Shown here in pieces: positions 25,901 through 35,023 of a DNA stretch of 64,000 nucleotides. Location: NCBI GenBank assembly GCA_965247265.1, contig OZ252002.1, positions 1,488,001-1,552,000 on the forward strand, read 5' to 3'. Both the position numbers and the translations under genes were made by a program. This DNA is from G965247265 sp965247265. GTDB lineage: Bacteria; Pseudomonadota; Gammaproteobacteria; UBA4575. Position 1 is the stretch's first letter; the number at the start of each line of letters is the position of its first letter. The notes beneath the pieces were generated by a model, which did no database searches, was not told the origin of the DNA, and worked only from the letters and a program-made list of their open reading frames with translations.

Positions 25901-26368
25901 TTGTGATACATACTGGTAGCCTGCTTTAACAAGAGTTTGCTTAATTGATTCTAAATTAATCTTGTCACTAATCTTTAGGTTGATGACTTGTCCCAAAATG
26001 AATGACTTAGGAGCGAGCTTAGATAAAATAGTGCTTGCCGAAATGATTTGTGCACCATGTCTTGTATTGGGTAAAGAACTTAATGACAACAATCGGTCCG
26101 AAATAATGTCTTCATGAGGTGAGAAAACATCATAAGGGAGAGTTTCTGAGTCTGGAAAAATAAAGATATCGATATTGCCATCACAAAAAAATGTCAGCTC
26201 ACTCTCAATATTATGCGCAGTTTGAATATCTGGCGTGATGATTAGGGTTAACCCTTTAAATTGTTCTATTGCTTTGGCAAGCGCTAATCCTTTACTGCAT
26301 CCATAGGTCCTGCCCCATGTGATATGGGAGTGATGTTTATTGGGTAGGGGAGGTTTAAAAATATCCAT
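22913..26368 (-). CDS. mfd: Transcription-repair coupling factor Mfd
   Basis: 1151 residues, normal length. N-terminal UvrB-like module, RNA-polymerase-interacting domain (DHGVGRYKGL at about residue 485), then the RecG-like motor with Walker A GDVGFGKTE, DEEQRFG, and TATPIPRTLNISLSGLRDLS, and motif VI QLRGRVGRS. The C-terminal TRCF domain is present. It removes stalled RNA polymerase at DNA lesions and recruits UvrA. No frameshift or odd feature seen. ATG 26368 is the natural start, and the gene diverges from the ccm operon. Confidence 0.97.
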   Translation of the reverse strand: MDIFKPPLPNKHHSHITWGRTYGCSKGLALAKAIEQFKGLTLIITPDIQTAHNIESELTFFCDGNIDIFIFPDSETLPYDVFSPHEDIISDRLLSLSSLPNTRHGAQIISASTILSKLAPKSFILGQVINLKISDKINLESIKQTLVKAGYQYVSQVVTHGEFAVRGSIIDLFPMGCKFPFRIDLFDDEIDTIRVFSPESQVSNETVENIQVLPAREFPTDEEAIKRFRQNYRIQFEGNPNDSVIYRDVSVNNLPSGIEYYLPLFCEKTCTFFDYIPDTCQLVLIEDIIEIANEFENDFFSRYEQRKYDTERPPLHPKQLWISSEFFEKNIFKFNSIRLQQYELEHLHQNQYNFETTALPNVAINTRTQNPATELKRLIENNSYKILFLAESPGRREYLLDVLKSFDISPVVVINWKAFLEQQNTVAITIGPLEEGLLLPQDNIAIITENNLFGARAKQKRRRRRQIRDAEALIKNLSDLSENSPVVHEDHGVGRYKGLKTLTLSGTETEFLILEYADDDILYVPVASLHLISRYTGASEDNAPLHRLGGDTWKRIKRRAAERARDVAAELLDIYSQREAKQGYQYIIDHHELNSFCTTFPYEETPDQQKAIDDVVCDMESTRPMDRVVCGDVGFGKTEVAMRAAFVAALTGKQVAVLVPTTLLSSQHFQNFSDRFSDWPIRIEYLSRFLSAKNQKLVIEDLELGKVDIVIGTHKLFSSNIKFKNLGLVIVDEEQRFGVRQKELLKKMRTEVDVLTLTATPIPRTLNISLSGLRDLSIIATPPNHRHAIKTFVNVWNDNMIQEACMRELKRGGQVFILHNEVKTIDKVAKAIQRLLPDITIRVAHGQMPERDLEQVMLDFNHQRFSILVCTTIIENGIDIPTANTIVINRADKLGLAQLHQLRGRVGRSHHRAYAYLITPPRTTITADALKRLEAIESLEDLGVGFTLAAHDLEIRGAGELLGAEQSGQIQEIGFTLYNELLARAVAALKAGDIPELDQVYDQSIEVDLGVPALLPEDYVSDVHMRLVFYKRIASAKSIDDLDDLEVELIDRFGLLPNFAHNLFQSTQLKLIAFKYGIRRVEVTQEVARLHFAKNPNVDIPKLLSLIQDYPDKYKLAGSEKLTIYVETSNIEERIDTIINLLNDLQLKQAA

Positions 26369-26723
26369 TACAAATAGTCTAAATTTAGATTCAGTTTACT
26401 CAAAGGCTCACAATGGGTAGGAGTGAAATAAAATCACGGCATTCTAGTAATTGTTGGGCATAAATGTGATTTTATGTCATTAAAAATTGCGATCTTGCCT
26501 TTTTTAAGCGTGTGGAGTGAGAATTATTGCATTAATAATTCAATGCTAAAGTCTTGAATTTTCGCCTAATATGTATATGGGAATTCATTTCCCTCACGTA
26601 TTTTGACCAGTCATCGGTCTTGGCGACCCATTCATCGTTTCAACCCCACCGCATGTTAATATTCTTATGTAATTAGAGAATTATCCATCTTAACCTACAT
26701 TTTTGTTTAGCTGATTAGATCCT
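26369..26723. other. Divergent promoter region between mfd and ccmA
   Basis: 355 bases without a gene. Two promoters must lie here, but no box pair stood out enough to annotate. Confidence 0.35.
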
Positions 26724-27356
26724 ATGCGCACACAGGAGGTAAGCGTACTCAACGCACATAATTTGAAATGTGTAAGGGGCGGGAGAGAACTATTTTCCAG
26801 TCTAAGCTTCTCAATTCAATCTGGTGATGCGCTTGTGGTTGAAGGTAGTAACGGCAGTGGTAAGACAAGTCTGCTGCGTATGTTGTGTGGATTTAATTTA
26901 CCTAATGAAGGAAGCATAACGTGGTGTGGCGAAGAAATTGACAATCATGAAGATTATCAGCAACAGATTTCTTTTATTGGTCATGCGTCGGGCGTAAAAC
27001 TGGATCTTAGCGTATTTGAAAATCTTTCGTTTGCGCAGCGATTAGTAGGCACTGACAGAAGCGAATCAGACATTATTGAAATTATTCGCTCGGTTGGTTT
27101 GTTTAAACAGAGAAATGTTTTAACGCATAAACTTTCTGCTGGCCAAAAACGTCGCGTAGCACTAGCTAGACTTCAGCTAGAAGAGAGATTGATTTGGATT
27201 TTGGATGAGCCGCTTACAGCGCTTGATAAGGAATTTGTGTCGGAGTTTGAGACTGTATTAAAAGGACACCTAGACAAAAATGGATTGTTAATAGTAACCA
27301 CGCATCGTGAATTAAAAATCCCAATACACAATATTAAACGACTAAATCTCTCTTAA
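26724..27356 (+). CDS. ccmA: Cytochrome c maturation ATPase CcmA
   Basis: 210 residues with Walker A GSNGSGKTS, signature LSAGQKRRVALARL and Walker B IWILDEPLTALD. It is the ATPase of the CcmAB(CD) complex that releases holo-CcmE in the cytochrome c system I pathway. First gene of a tightly packed operon; ccmB starts 2 bases after its stop. The first residues MRTQEVSVLN are short of a strong ribosome site (CACAGGAGG overlaps the frame), so a slightly later start is possible. Confidence 0.92.
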   Translation: MRTQEVSVLNAHNLKCVRGGRELFSSLSFSIQSGDALVVEGSNGSGKTSLLRMLCGFNLPNEGSITWCGEEIDNHEDYQQQISFIGHASGVKLDLSVFENLSFAQRLVGTDRSESDIIEIIRSVGLFKQRNVLTHKLSAGQKRRVALARLQLEERLIWILDEPLTALDKEFVSEFETVLKGHLDKNGLLIVTTHRELKIPIHNIKRLNLS

Positions 27357-27358
27357 GC

Positions 27359-28027
27359 ATGTTTAAAGCATTAATAACCATTATTCAGCGTGATCTACTC
27401 GTGGCTTTACGACGTCGATCAGAGTTAATGAATCCAATTCTGTTTTATGTAATCGTCGTAATTTTATTTCCATTAGGTGTCAGTCCAGATATAGAATTTT
27501 TAAGTAAGCTTGCGCCTGGTGTGGTTTGGGTTGCTGCACTGCTGGCGGCATTAATCTCAATGGAAAGTATATTTAGACAGGATTTTGATGATGGCAGTGT
27601 TGAACAACTCTTTTTAAGTCAGCATCCGCCAACATTACTCATAATAGGCAAAGTCGTAGCACATTGGTTAATTACAGGATTGCCCATGCTAGTAATTGTT
27701 CCGGGAATGGCTCTTCTTTTATATATCCCAACAAAGGCGATGCCGATGCTGATAGCAACTTTGCTTCTTGGCACACCAATCCTCAGCTTAATAGGTGCGA
27801 TTGGTGTAGCACTTACAGCAGGCTTGCGAAGCGGAGGTGTATTATTAGGTTTGCTTGTATTACCGCTATATATTCCGGTATTGATTTTTGCATCCAGTGC
27901 AGTAGGAGCTGCAATTGACGGCTTAGCTTATTCAGGACAACTCGCTATGTTAGGGGCCGGATTGATTTTAGCTTTGCTGCTTGCTCCATTAGCGATTTAT
28001 GCATCTTTAAAAATTAGTGTTAATTAG
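27359..28027 (+). CDS. ccmB: Heme exporter membrane protein CcmB
   Basis: 222 residues, six membrane helices, with the family motif FRQDFDDGSVEQLFLS in the first cytoplasmic loop and VLPLYIPVLIFASSA near the end. It forms the membrane channel-like partner of CcmA. Two bases separate it from each neighbour. Confidence 0.92.
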   Translation: MFKALITIIQRDLLVALRRRSELMNPILFYVIVVILFPLGVSPDIEFLSKLAPGVVWVAALLAALISMESIFRQDFDDGSVEQLFLSQHPPTLLIIGKVVAHWLITGLPMLVIVPGMALLLYIPTKAMPMLIATLLLGTPILSLIGAIGVALTAGLRSGGVLLGLLVLPLYIPVLIFASSAVGAAIDGLAYSGQLAMLGAGLILALLLAPLAIYASLKISVN

Positions 28028-28029
28028 TC

Positions 28030-28767
28030 ATGTGGAAATATATAAATAAACTATCGTCACCTAAGTACTACTATCAGTGGTCTGGTAAGTGGCTTCCTTG
28101 GCTGGGAGGGATCACCATCATCCTTATGGCGGTGGGTGTGTATTGGGGTTTGGTCGTGGCACCTACAGATTATCAGCAAGGGGAGTCTTATCGAATCATA
28201 TTCATACATGTACCCGCGGCATGGATGTCAATGTTTGTTTATATAGTGATGGCAGTTTCAGGTTTCATAGCTCTCGTTTGGAAAACAAAGTTATCTGAAA
28301 TTGTAGTATCTGAATGTGCGTACATTGGAGTTGTATTTACTGCATTAGCATTAATCACTGGCATGTTATGGGGAAAACCTACGTGGGGTACGTATTGGAA
28401 ATGGGATGCTCGGCTTACATCGGAGCTTATTTTATTATTTTTGTATGTTGGCGTAATCGCCATACATTCTGCAATTGAGGAAGTTCGAATAGCATCTAAA
28501 GCTGCGAGTGTTCTTGCAATAGTCGGCGTCATCAATATTCCAATTATTCATTATTCAGTTACATGGTGGAACTCGCTGCATCAGCCAAATATGGAACTTG
28601 TATCAGAATCACCATCAATGCATCCAAGTATGTTGTGGCCTTTATTAATTATGGCCATTGCATTTAAAGTTTATTTTGCTTGGTTACTGTTTATTCGTGT
28701 TCGAAATGAAATATTGTCACGCGAGCGCATGACAAATTGGGTTAAAAATCTAATTACTGAAGGGTAG
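28030..28767 (+). CDS. ccmC: Heme-handling membrane protein CcmC
   Basis: 245 residues with six helices and the tryptophan-rich heme motif WGKPTWGTYWKWDARLTSEL, plus the conserved FIHVPAAWMSM and YSVTWWNSLHQP segments carrying axial histidines. It loads heme onto CcmE. Order A-B-C-D-E-F-G-H-I is the standard gammaproteobacterial one. Confidence 0.95.
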   Translation: MWKYINKLSSPKYYYQWSGKWLPWLGGITIILMAVGVYWGLVVAPTDYQQGESYRIIFIHVPAAWMSMFVYIVMAVSGFIALVWKTKLSEIVVSECAYIGVVFTALALITGMLWGKPTWGTYWKWDARLTSELILLFLYVGVIAIHSAIEEVRIASKAASVLAIVGVINIPIIHYSVTWWNSLHQPNMELVSESPSMHPSMLWPLLIMAIAFKVYFAWLLFIRVRNEILSRERMTNWVKNLITEG

Positions 28768-28769
28768 TC

Positions 28770-28919
28770 ATGGAAGAATTTTTACACATGGGTGGAAAAG
28801 CATTTTATGTTTGGAGTTCATATGGGGTCACCGCGTTAGCGCTTGTGCTTAGTGTAATTATTGCAGCAGGTCGTAAGAATAAATTGTATAGAGAAATTGA
28901 AGATAGTTTAGAAGAGTAA
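28770..28919 (+). CDS. ccmD: CcmD, 49-residue heme exporter small subunit
   Basis: MEEFLHMGGKAFYVWSSYGV plus a membrane helix (TALALVLSVIIAA) and a basic tail fit CcmD, including the GGKAFYVW-SYG motif. ATG 28770 starts right after the ccmC stop. The gene is short enough to be missed by automatic calling. It stabilises the CcmC-CcmE complex. Confidence 0.93.
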   Translation: MEEFLHMGGKAFYVWSSYGVTALALVLSVIIAAGRKNKLYREIEDSLEE

Positions 28920-28930
28920 AAGAGTAATTC

Positions 28931-29392
28931 ATGCGTGCAAAACGAAAACAGCGTCTTATTTTTATTCTAATTTTATTGGTTGGATTTGGTTGCGCGGCAG
29001 CACTGGGTTTATATGCAATGAGACAAAACATAATGTTGTTTCATACGCCATCTGAAGTTGTTTCAGGTGAAGTACCACAGAATAAGCTATTTAGAATTGG
29101 TGGGTTGGTTGTAGAAGGTAGTGTTGTTAAAGAAGATGATGGCCTTACAACCGAGTTTAATCTCACAGATACAGATGAGACCATTACGGTTCGGTTTACT
29201 GGGTTGCTTCCCGATTTATTTCGTGAAGGTCAAGGAATTGTTGCGCAAGGTCAACTAAATGATAAAGGTATATTTTTAGCACAAGAAGTGTTGGCAAAAC
29301 ACGATGAAAATTATATGCCTCCTGAAGTTGCAGATGCGCTTAAGCAATCTGGTGCTACACATCCTGAAAACATACCTAAAGGCTCTTATTAA
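28931..29392 (+). CDS. ccmE: Heme chaperone CcmE
   Basis: 153 residues. One N-terminal membrane anchor (LIFILILLVGFGCAAALGLY), then the OB-fold with FRIGGLVVEGSV and VRFTGLLPDLFREGQG. The heme-binding motif KHDENYMP places the covalent heme histidine at His124 and the tyrosine at Tyr128. It carries heme from CcmC to CcmF in the periplasm. Confidence 0.95.
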   Translation: MRAKRKQRLIFILILLVGFGCAAALGLYAMRQNIMLFHTPSEVVSGEVPQNKLFRIGGLVVEGSVVKEDDGLTTEFNLTDTDETITVRFTGLLPDLFREGQGIVAQGQLNDKGIFLAQEVLAKHDENYMPPEVADALKQSGATHPENIPKGSY

Positions 29393-29398
29393 CTTATT

Positions 29399-31396
29399 AT
29401 GATACCAGAGGTAGGTCATTTTGCGTTGATTGTTGCACTGTGTTTGGCGATAGTGCAAACCACTGTACCAATTCTTGGTGCGCAAACTAACACAAGTCAA
29501 TGGATGGCAGCGGCAAAACCTGCCGCGCGTGGACAGTTTCTGTTTATTATCATTTCTTATATCTGTCTCACCTATAGTTTCATCAATAGTGACTTTTCGG
29601 TTTTGTATGTTGCAAGTAACTCGAATACTGTGTTACCGCTTCAATATAAAATTTCAGCGGTTTGGGGCGCACACGAAGGCTCATTATTACTCTGGGTGTT
29701 AATGCTCAGTGCATGGACTTTTGCAGTCACAATTTTTAGTCGAAGTTTACCTAATGACATGGTCGCACGCGTGCTCGGTGTGATGGGTTTTGTAAGTGTA
29801 GGGTTTCTTCTTTTTATACTGATTACCTCTAATCCATTTGAGCGTTTATTTCCAATGCCACTTGAAGGAAAAGACTTAAATCCATTATTGCAAGACCCAG
29901 GATTAGTCATCCATCCGCCAATGTTGTACATGGGATATGTTGGTTTCTCGGTTGCATTTTCAATTTCTATCGCAGCATTACTAAGCGGTAAATTGGACTC
30001 TGCCTGGGCGAGATGGTCTCGACCGTGGGCCACGTTTGCGTGGGTGTTTTTAACCATTGGAATCACACTCGGTAGTTGGTGGGCGTATCATGAACTAGGC
30101 TGGGGTGGATGGTGGTTTTGGGATCCTGTAGAAAACGCATCTTTTATGCCTTGGCTAGTGGGTACAGCATTAATCCATTCGCTAGCTGTAACTGAAAAAC
30201 GATCCAGTTTTAAAAGTTGGACGGTATTACTATCTATACTTGCATTTTCTTTAAGTTTGTTAGGCACGTTTTTAGTTCGTTCAGGCGTATTGGTTTCAGT
30301 TCATGCATTTGCAACTGATCCTGCACGAGGTATTTACATATTAATGTTTTTAGCAGTTGTGATCGGTGGTTCTTTATTGCTTTATGCGCTTCGAGCACCA
30401 AGAATTAAATCAATTGGTCAGTTTGATTTATATTCACGAGAAACTGCACTGCTTATCAACAATGTTCTATTGCTTGTAGCGATGATGACTATTCTGGTTG
30501 GCACGCTTTACCCATTATTTTTAGATGCATTGAATGCAGGGAAGATTTCTGTAGGACCGCCCTACTTTAATGCAGTGTTTGTTCCACTGATGTTGCCGTT
30601 AGTATTAGTAGTGGGTGTAGGTCCGTTTATGCGCTGGAAAAAAGCAACCATGGCCGAGGTGTTTAAGAAACTAATAAAAATTATGATTATTGGTTTAGTT
30701 ATTGGCATTGTATTGCCACTTTTAGTTGCTGGTAAAACCTCAATATTAGTTGCAATCGGAATAAGCCTTGGCGGGTGGTCAATAGCATCAGCGATCTATT
30801 ATTTATTTAAAAATATTGTCCGTACTGAATCTGGAAAGAAAATCACTCATCGATTTAAGAAAATACCCCGTGCAACATTGGGGATGTCACTTGCGCATTT
30901 TGGTATAGGAATATTTGTTTTCGGTGTAACATTTGTGAGTGCGTTTCAAGAAGTAAAAGAATTACCTTTGCAAGTTGGGCAAGAAGTTGAAATGGCCGGT
31001 TATGTTTTTAAATTTAACGGCGTAAAAAATATACAAGGACCCAACTATACATCTGATCAAGCGTCTGTGAATGTTTACAAAAATGAAAAATTAGTTGCCG
31101 TGTTGTTACCTGAGAAACGCACGTATCTTGTGCAGAAAAATCCGATGACAGAAGCTGGCATCGATACCGGATTATTACGTGATATATACGTCGCGTTAGG
31201 CGAGAAAATTAATGATAATGCATGGGGCATGCGGCTTTATTACAAACCATTTATACAATGGGTGTGGTTGGGTGCTGCGTTTATGGCATTGGGCGGATTA
31301 TTAGCAGCAATGGATCGTCGATATCGCCTTAAACTAAAGCGTGAGAAAAAAGTTATTTCATCTCAACAACAAAAGCCGCAACCTGCAGTAGGTTGA
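29399..31396 (+). CDS. ccmF: Cytochrome c heme lyase subunit CcmF
   Basis: 665 residues, many helices. The heme motif WGGWWFWDPVENASFMPWL, the segments WGAHEGSLLLWV and HPPMLYMGYVGFSVAF, and a large periplasmic domain near the C-terminus are typical. It ligates heme to apocytochromes together with CcmH. It ends with TGA, one of several genes here that use TGA as a normal stop. Confidence 0.96.
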   Translation: MIPEVGHFALIVALCLAIVQTTVPILGAQTNTSQWMAAAKPAARGQFLFIIISYICLTYSFINSDFSVLYVASNSNTVLPLQYKISAVWGAHEGSLLLWVLMLSAWTFAVTIFSRSLPNDMVARVLGVMGFVSVGFLLFILITSNPFERLFPMPLEGKDLNPLLQDPGLVIHPPMLYMGYVGFSVAFSISIAALLSGKLDSAWARWSRPWATFAWVFLTIGITLGSWWAYHELGWGGWWFWDPVENASFMPWLVGTALIHSLAVTEKRSSFKSWTVLLSILAFSLSLLGTFLVRSGVLVSVHAFATDPARGIYILMFLAVVIGGSLLLYALRAPRIKSIGQFDLYSRETALLINNVLLLVAMMTILVGTLYPLFLDALNAGKISVGPPYFNAVFVPLMLPLVLVVGVGPFMRWKKATMAEVFKKLIKIMIIGLVIGIVLPLLVAGKTSILVAIGISLGGWSIASAIYYLFKNIVRTESGKKITHRFKKIPRATLGMSLAHFGIGIFVFGVTFVSAFQEVKELPLQVGQEVEMAGYVFKFNGVKNIQGPNYTSDQASVNVYKNEKLVAVLLPEKRTYLVQKNPMTEAGIDTGLLRDIYVALGEKINDNAWGMRLYYKPFIQWVWLGAAFMALGGLLAAMDRRYRLKLKREKKVISSQQQKPQPAVG

Positions 31397-31407
31397 AGTC
31401 AGTCTAA

Positions 31408-31941
31408 ATGTATAAGTTTCTTATTCCAGTTGTTCTATTTTTTGTGCTTGTAGGGTTTTTGTTTATTGGATTATATAAAGACCCTTCTGAAGTACCTTCA
31501 CCTCTTATTGGAAAAGCAGTGCCTCAATTTTCCTTATCTCAGCTATCGGACAACCAAGATGTGATTACAGAAAAAGAATTTTTAGGGAAAGTTTCGCTAT
31601 TAAATGTATGGGCGACCTGGTGTTATGCGTGCCGACAAGAACACCCTGTTTTAAATGATTTAGCAGATCGAAAGGTGACATCTATCTATGGTCTTAATTA
31701 TAAAGACAACAAGGCAGATGCAAGGCAGTATTTGAAGGACTATGGTAATCCATACACCGCTAATGCATTTGATGAGTCAGGACGAGTCGGAATTGAATGG
31801 GGGGTGTATGGTGCGCCCGAGACATTCTTAATCGATAAAAAAGGAATCATACGGTACAAACATATTGGACCACTTACGTTTGAAGATATTGAAAATAAAA
31901 TACTACATATGATTCATGAACTTCAAAATGAAGCACCCTAG
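31408..31941 (+). CDS. ccmG: Thiol:disulfide oxidoreductase CcmG/DsbE
   Basis: 177 residues, with an N-terminal anchor (FLIPVVLFFVLVGFLFIGL) and a thioredoxin fold. The active site is W-C-Y-A-C (Cys72, Cys75) within NVWATWCYACRQEHP; the usual family text is WC-x-x-C with Val/Pro or Pro/Thr/Ser, so Tyr-Ala is an unusual pair. GVYGAPETFLID with the cis-proline is present. It keeps apocytochrome cysteines reduced. Confidence 0.93.
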   Translation: MYKFLIPVVLFFVLVGFLFIGLYKDPSEVPSPLIGKAVPQFSLSQLSDNQDVITEKEFLGKVSLLNVWATWCYACRQEHPVLNDLADRKVTSIYGLNYKDNKADARQYLKDYGNPYTANAFDESGRVGIEWGVYGAPETFLIDKKGIIRYKHIGPLTFEDIENKILHMIHELQNEAP

Positions 31942-32392
31942 TTATTATACTATTAGTGGCCTACTGCTATTTAGTTTAGCGTTGAGTGCGCTTTTAGCCG
32001 AACCCATTACAGTCGCACCTGAATATGAAGATCGTTACCAGTCTTTATTAAATGAGTTGCGTTGTTTGGTCTGTCAAAATCAAACAATTGCAGAGTCAGA
32101 TGCAGACTTAGCAAAAGATTTACGCACAGAAGTAAAGAAAATGCTTGAAGAAGGGGCAACAGATTCTGAAATTATAGAATTCATGGCAAATCGATATGGT
32201 GATTTTGTTTTGTATAAACCCGTCGTTAAACCAAAGACATATTTACTTTGGTTCGGTCCATTTTTCTTTTTGGCGCTTATGCTAATTGTTTTATATCTTG
32301 TAATTAAAAAGCAAATATCTTTACAAGATTCAGAATTGTCAACCGAAGAAAAAGAAAAATTAAACTCAATCTTGGACGATACTAAAGAATAA
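31928..32392 (+). CDS. ccmH: Cytochrome c maturation protein CcmH (N-terminal type)
   Basis: 154 residues from ATG 31928, overlapping the ccmG stop by 14 bases; a start at 31916 is also possible. A signal peptide is followed by the redox motif LRCLVCQNQ and a C-terminal membrane helix (YLLWFGPFFFLALMLIVLYLV). Reduces the CxxCH of apocytochromes. In this genome CcmH and CcmI are separate proteins, unlike the fused CcmH of E. coli. Confidence 0.93.
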   Translation: MKHPSYYTISGLLLFSLALSALLAEPITVAPEYEDRYQSLLNELRCLVCQNQTIAESDADLAKDLRTEVKKMLEEGATDSEIIEFMANRYGDFVLYKPVVKPKTYLLWFGPFFFLALMLIVLYLVIKKQISLQDSELSTEEKEKLNSILDDTKE

Positions 32393-32398
32393 TTATAT

Positions 32399-33655
32399 AT
32401 GGTTACTTTTTGGGTTATTTGTGCTTTGCTAATTTTAGTCGCACTGATTATTATTTTGCCATCTTTGTTAGCAAAAGAAGCAGTAGCAGACTTAGACCGC
32501 CGAAAAATTAATCGTGCAGTTTATGAAAAAAAGCTAAAGGAGCTGGAACGAGACCGTGAAAATGATCTCATTGGCGAGGAACAATTTGAGGTAGCAATAT
32601 CAGATCTAAAGCGCACTTTGATTGATGATATTGCAGGTCAAAAAGAAAAAGTTTTAAAAATCAGCAATAAAGTACTACCCATAATAATTATACTGGTAGT
32701 ACCCATCGCAGCTATTTTGATTTATTTAAAATTAAATAATGGATTAATTTCTTTATCTCCTGATTTTCAGACTCAGATGCAGGCGGATCAACAGGGTCAA
32801 GCACAATCTGTTGAAAAAGCTATCGCAAGCCTTAAGCAAAAATTAAATGATAAGCCAAATGATGTCGATGGTTGGATGATGTTGGGTAGAACCTATCTAA
32901 TGTTAGAGAGATTTAATGACGCGGTTGAAGCCTATCGAAATGCAAATGATCTAACAAACAGTGCAAAACCCGATATATTAGTGGCCTATGGTGAGGCAAA
33001 AGTATTTGCAGCGGGACAAAAATTTGATGAGAGCTCTAGAGCTTTATTTGATAAGGCATTGCAAATCAATCCAAAATTTGAAAAAGGTTTGTGGTATGCC
33101 GGACTTGCAGCATATCAACTTGAAGATTACGAGGCATCGATAAAATATTGGGAAACATTGATGCAACAGGTCCCTGCTGATCAGGAACAAGTAAAAACTG
33201 CATTGCAGGCATATCTCAGTGATGCAAAGCAAAAAGTTGGCATCGACGTGGCAAGCGATTCAGGGTCAAATGTTGTTGTAGATTCTTCAAAGTCTGGATC
33301 AATGAATGAAGCATCCATAACGGTTAACGTTACGTTAAGTGATGGGCTTCACAATAAAATTGAGAGCTCCGACACGCTTTTTATTTATGCACGTGCATCA
33401 TCTGGGCCAAAAATGCCTTTAGCGCTAGTAAAAATGACCGCTGAAGATCTACCTACTACAGTTACTTTGGATGACTCTGTTTCAATGATGCCCAGTATGA
33501 CCTTATCTAGCATGGACCAGGTTGAAGTTATTGCAAGAATTTCTAAATCTGGACAAGCAATAATGCAAAGTGGGGACATCATTGGAAGTGTTCAGTCTGT
33601 TAGTACTAACACGTTTGAAACAGTTGACGTTTTGATAAGCGAGTTAGTGCCGTAA
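32399..33655 (+). CDS. ccmI: Cytochrome c maturation protein CcmI (TPR protein)
   Basis: 418 residues. Two membrane helices (residues 4-22 and about 92-110) flank a coiled cytoplasmic segment (ADLDRRKINRAVYEKKLKEL), then TPR repeats (DGWMMLGRTYLMLERFNDAV, GLWYAGLAAYQLEDYEASIK) and a C-terminal beta domain (residues 305 on) often seen in CcmI. It holds apocytochrome c for CcmF-CcmH. Last gene of the ccm operon. Confidence 0.9.
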   Translation: MVTFWVICALLILVALIIILPSLLAKEAVADLDRRKINRAVYEKKLKELERDRENDLIGEEQFEVAISDLKRTLIDDIAGQKEKVLKISNKVLPIIIILVVPIAAILIYLKLNNGLISLSPDFQTQMQADQQGQAQSVEKAIASLKQKLNDKPNDVDGWMMLGRTYLMLERFNDAVEAYRNANDLTNSAKPDILVAYGEAKVFAAGQKFDESSRALFDKALQINPKFEKGLWYAGLAAYQLEDYEASIKYWETLMQQVPADQEQVKTALQAYLSDAKQKVGIDVASDSGSNVVVDSSKSGSMNEASITVNVTLSDGLHNKIESSDTLFIYARASSGPKMPLALVKMTAEDLPTTVTLDDSVSMMPSMTLSSMDQVEVIARISKSGQAIMQSGDIIGSVQSVSTNTFETVDVLISELVP

Positions 33656-33704
33656 ATTTGTATGACTGCACTCGCTTCGTTTAAGGAAACATTGGGAGTG
33701 ATAC

Positions 33705-34508
33705 ATGTACTTGTTTGCAAATATTTTAATTTTTTCTAGCATATTATTATTTGCTGCATCAATATTTGCAATTCAGCAATTAATTCAAAAACTTCCATTG
33801 GGAAAAGTACGAAATAACTGGAAAATTCTTTCGTTTTTCATAGTTGGAATTTTGGTCGGGCTTTTGGTAAGCATGCCAATGATGTGGACAGGAAATATTG
33901 TATTATCTAGTTTAATGTTCCCAATCATTGGGATTGCCATTTCTGCGTTTGTAGTAATGTTATGCTTCCTTACCTATCAAACTACATGTGATATACGTGA
34001 AGCCATTGCCATCGACCAGGCAAGTATTATCGATCCTGCACTCGAAATTTATAATCGTCGCTATTATGAACGAAGAATTGATGAAGAGACACAGCGATCG
34101 CGTCGTTATGAATTACCTTTATCCTTAATTATGTTTGAAATTGATGAGTTTAGCAGCGTTGTTAATAAACATGGCCGACTTGTCGGAGATGTTGTACTGA
34201 AAAAAGTCAGTGATTTCATTGTCAACTCAGTTCGCGCATCTGACATTGTGGCAAGATATGAAGATCAGAAAATTGTCATCGTCACCACTCAAACAGATAA
34301 AGAAATGACCATGAAGCTTGCAGATAGACTCCGTGGTGAAATAGAAGAACTGAATGTTCTTCAAGTCAATGAAGAAGATAGCTCAGAGACACTAGGCGTA
34401 ACCGTAAGTGCTGGTGTATCTACGGTTGAAGAAAACATTAAAAGTGGATTTGATCTATCTGACGTTGCTGAAAAAAGCGTTGAAGAAATCAATCAAGCAG
34501 GGTCGTAA
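33705..34508 (+). CDS. Membrane protein with degenerate GGDEF domain
   Basis: 267 residues. Three predicted helices up to about residue 92, then a GGDEF-fold domain: NRRYYERRIDEETQRSRRY, FEIDEFSSVVNKHG, GDVVLKKVSDF, SDIVARYEDQKIVIV. At the site of GGDEF the protein reads Y-E-D-Q-K (residues 185-189), so both glycines and the catalytic acidic pair are lost. It cannot be an active diguanylate cyclase by the known mechanism; a GTP- or protein-binding role is possible. It follows ccmI by about 50 bases. Confidence 0.8.
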   Translation: MYLFANILIFSSILLFAASIFAIQQLIQKLPLGKVRNNWKILSFFIVGILVGLLVSMPMMWTGNIVLSSLMFPIIGIAISAFVVMLCFLTYQTTCDIREAIAIDQASIIDPALEIYNRRYYERRIDEETQRSRRYELPLSLIMFEIDEFSSVVNKHGRLVGDVVLKKVSDFIVNSVRASDIVARYEDQKIVIVTTQTDKEMTMKLADRLRGEIEELNVLQVNEEDSSETLGVTVSAGVSTVEENIKSGFDLSDVAEKSVEEINQAGS

Positions 34509-34708
34509 TAACGTTTGCACTCTGGATGCAACAGAGATTAGGCCTGTTGGCGAATTGATTGAAGCCGCAGCAGCTTGATTACAGATATTCTATAAAAATA
34601 TCGCTTCATCATTTCCTGCATACATATCGTATGCTGCAAATTTAATGTACTCCTAGATATGCCAAATACGCTACAATCTCATCTTTTAAATAGGTAGTTG
34701 GGGCAGCA

Positions 34709-35023
34709 ATGAACGTTGATCTTGTACGTGATTTTCTGGGGTGGTGTGCATTAATCAATATAATTATATTTGCCATGTGAGTGATTGTATTTTTTGTTGC
34801 CCATGACTGGGTTTATGCGCTGCATAGAAAATGGTTCAGAATATTGTCTATTGAGAATTTTGACTCGGTCCACTACCTTCTTATGAGGGTGTTTAAAATT
34901 GCAATTATTTTATTTTTTTTTAGTGCCATATTTAGTGCTAAGACATTTGGGCTAAGGAATTTATTATGCTATGGAAAGGGATTATATTTCTGGCCTTGTG
35001 TGCACTATTTATTTCACGTTTGA
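34709..35023 (+). pseudogene. DUF6868-type small membrane protein, interrupted by TGA
   Basis: From ATG 34709 the frame reads MNVDLVRDFLGWCALINIII and then FAM, followed by TGA at 34778-34780, and continues in frame as VIVFFVAHDWVYALHRKWFR with a second membrane helix. The text FLGWC...IN...HDW-x-Y-x-LH-x-KWF is that of a known small two-helix family (DUF6868, as I recall it). Relatives usually have Trp where the TGA is, so TGG to TGA is the simplest change. The reading also runs into the start of the next small gene. Confidence 0.65.
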
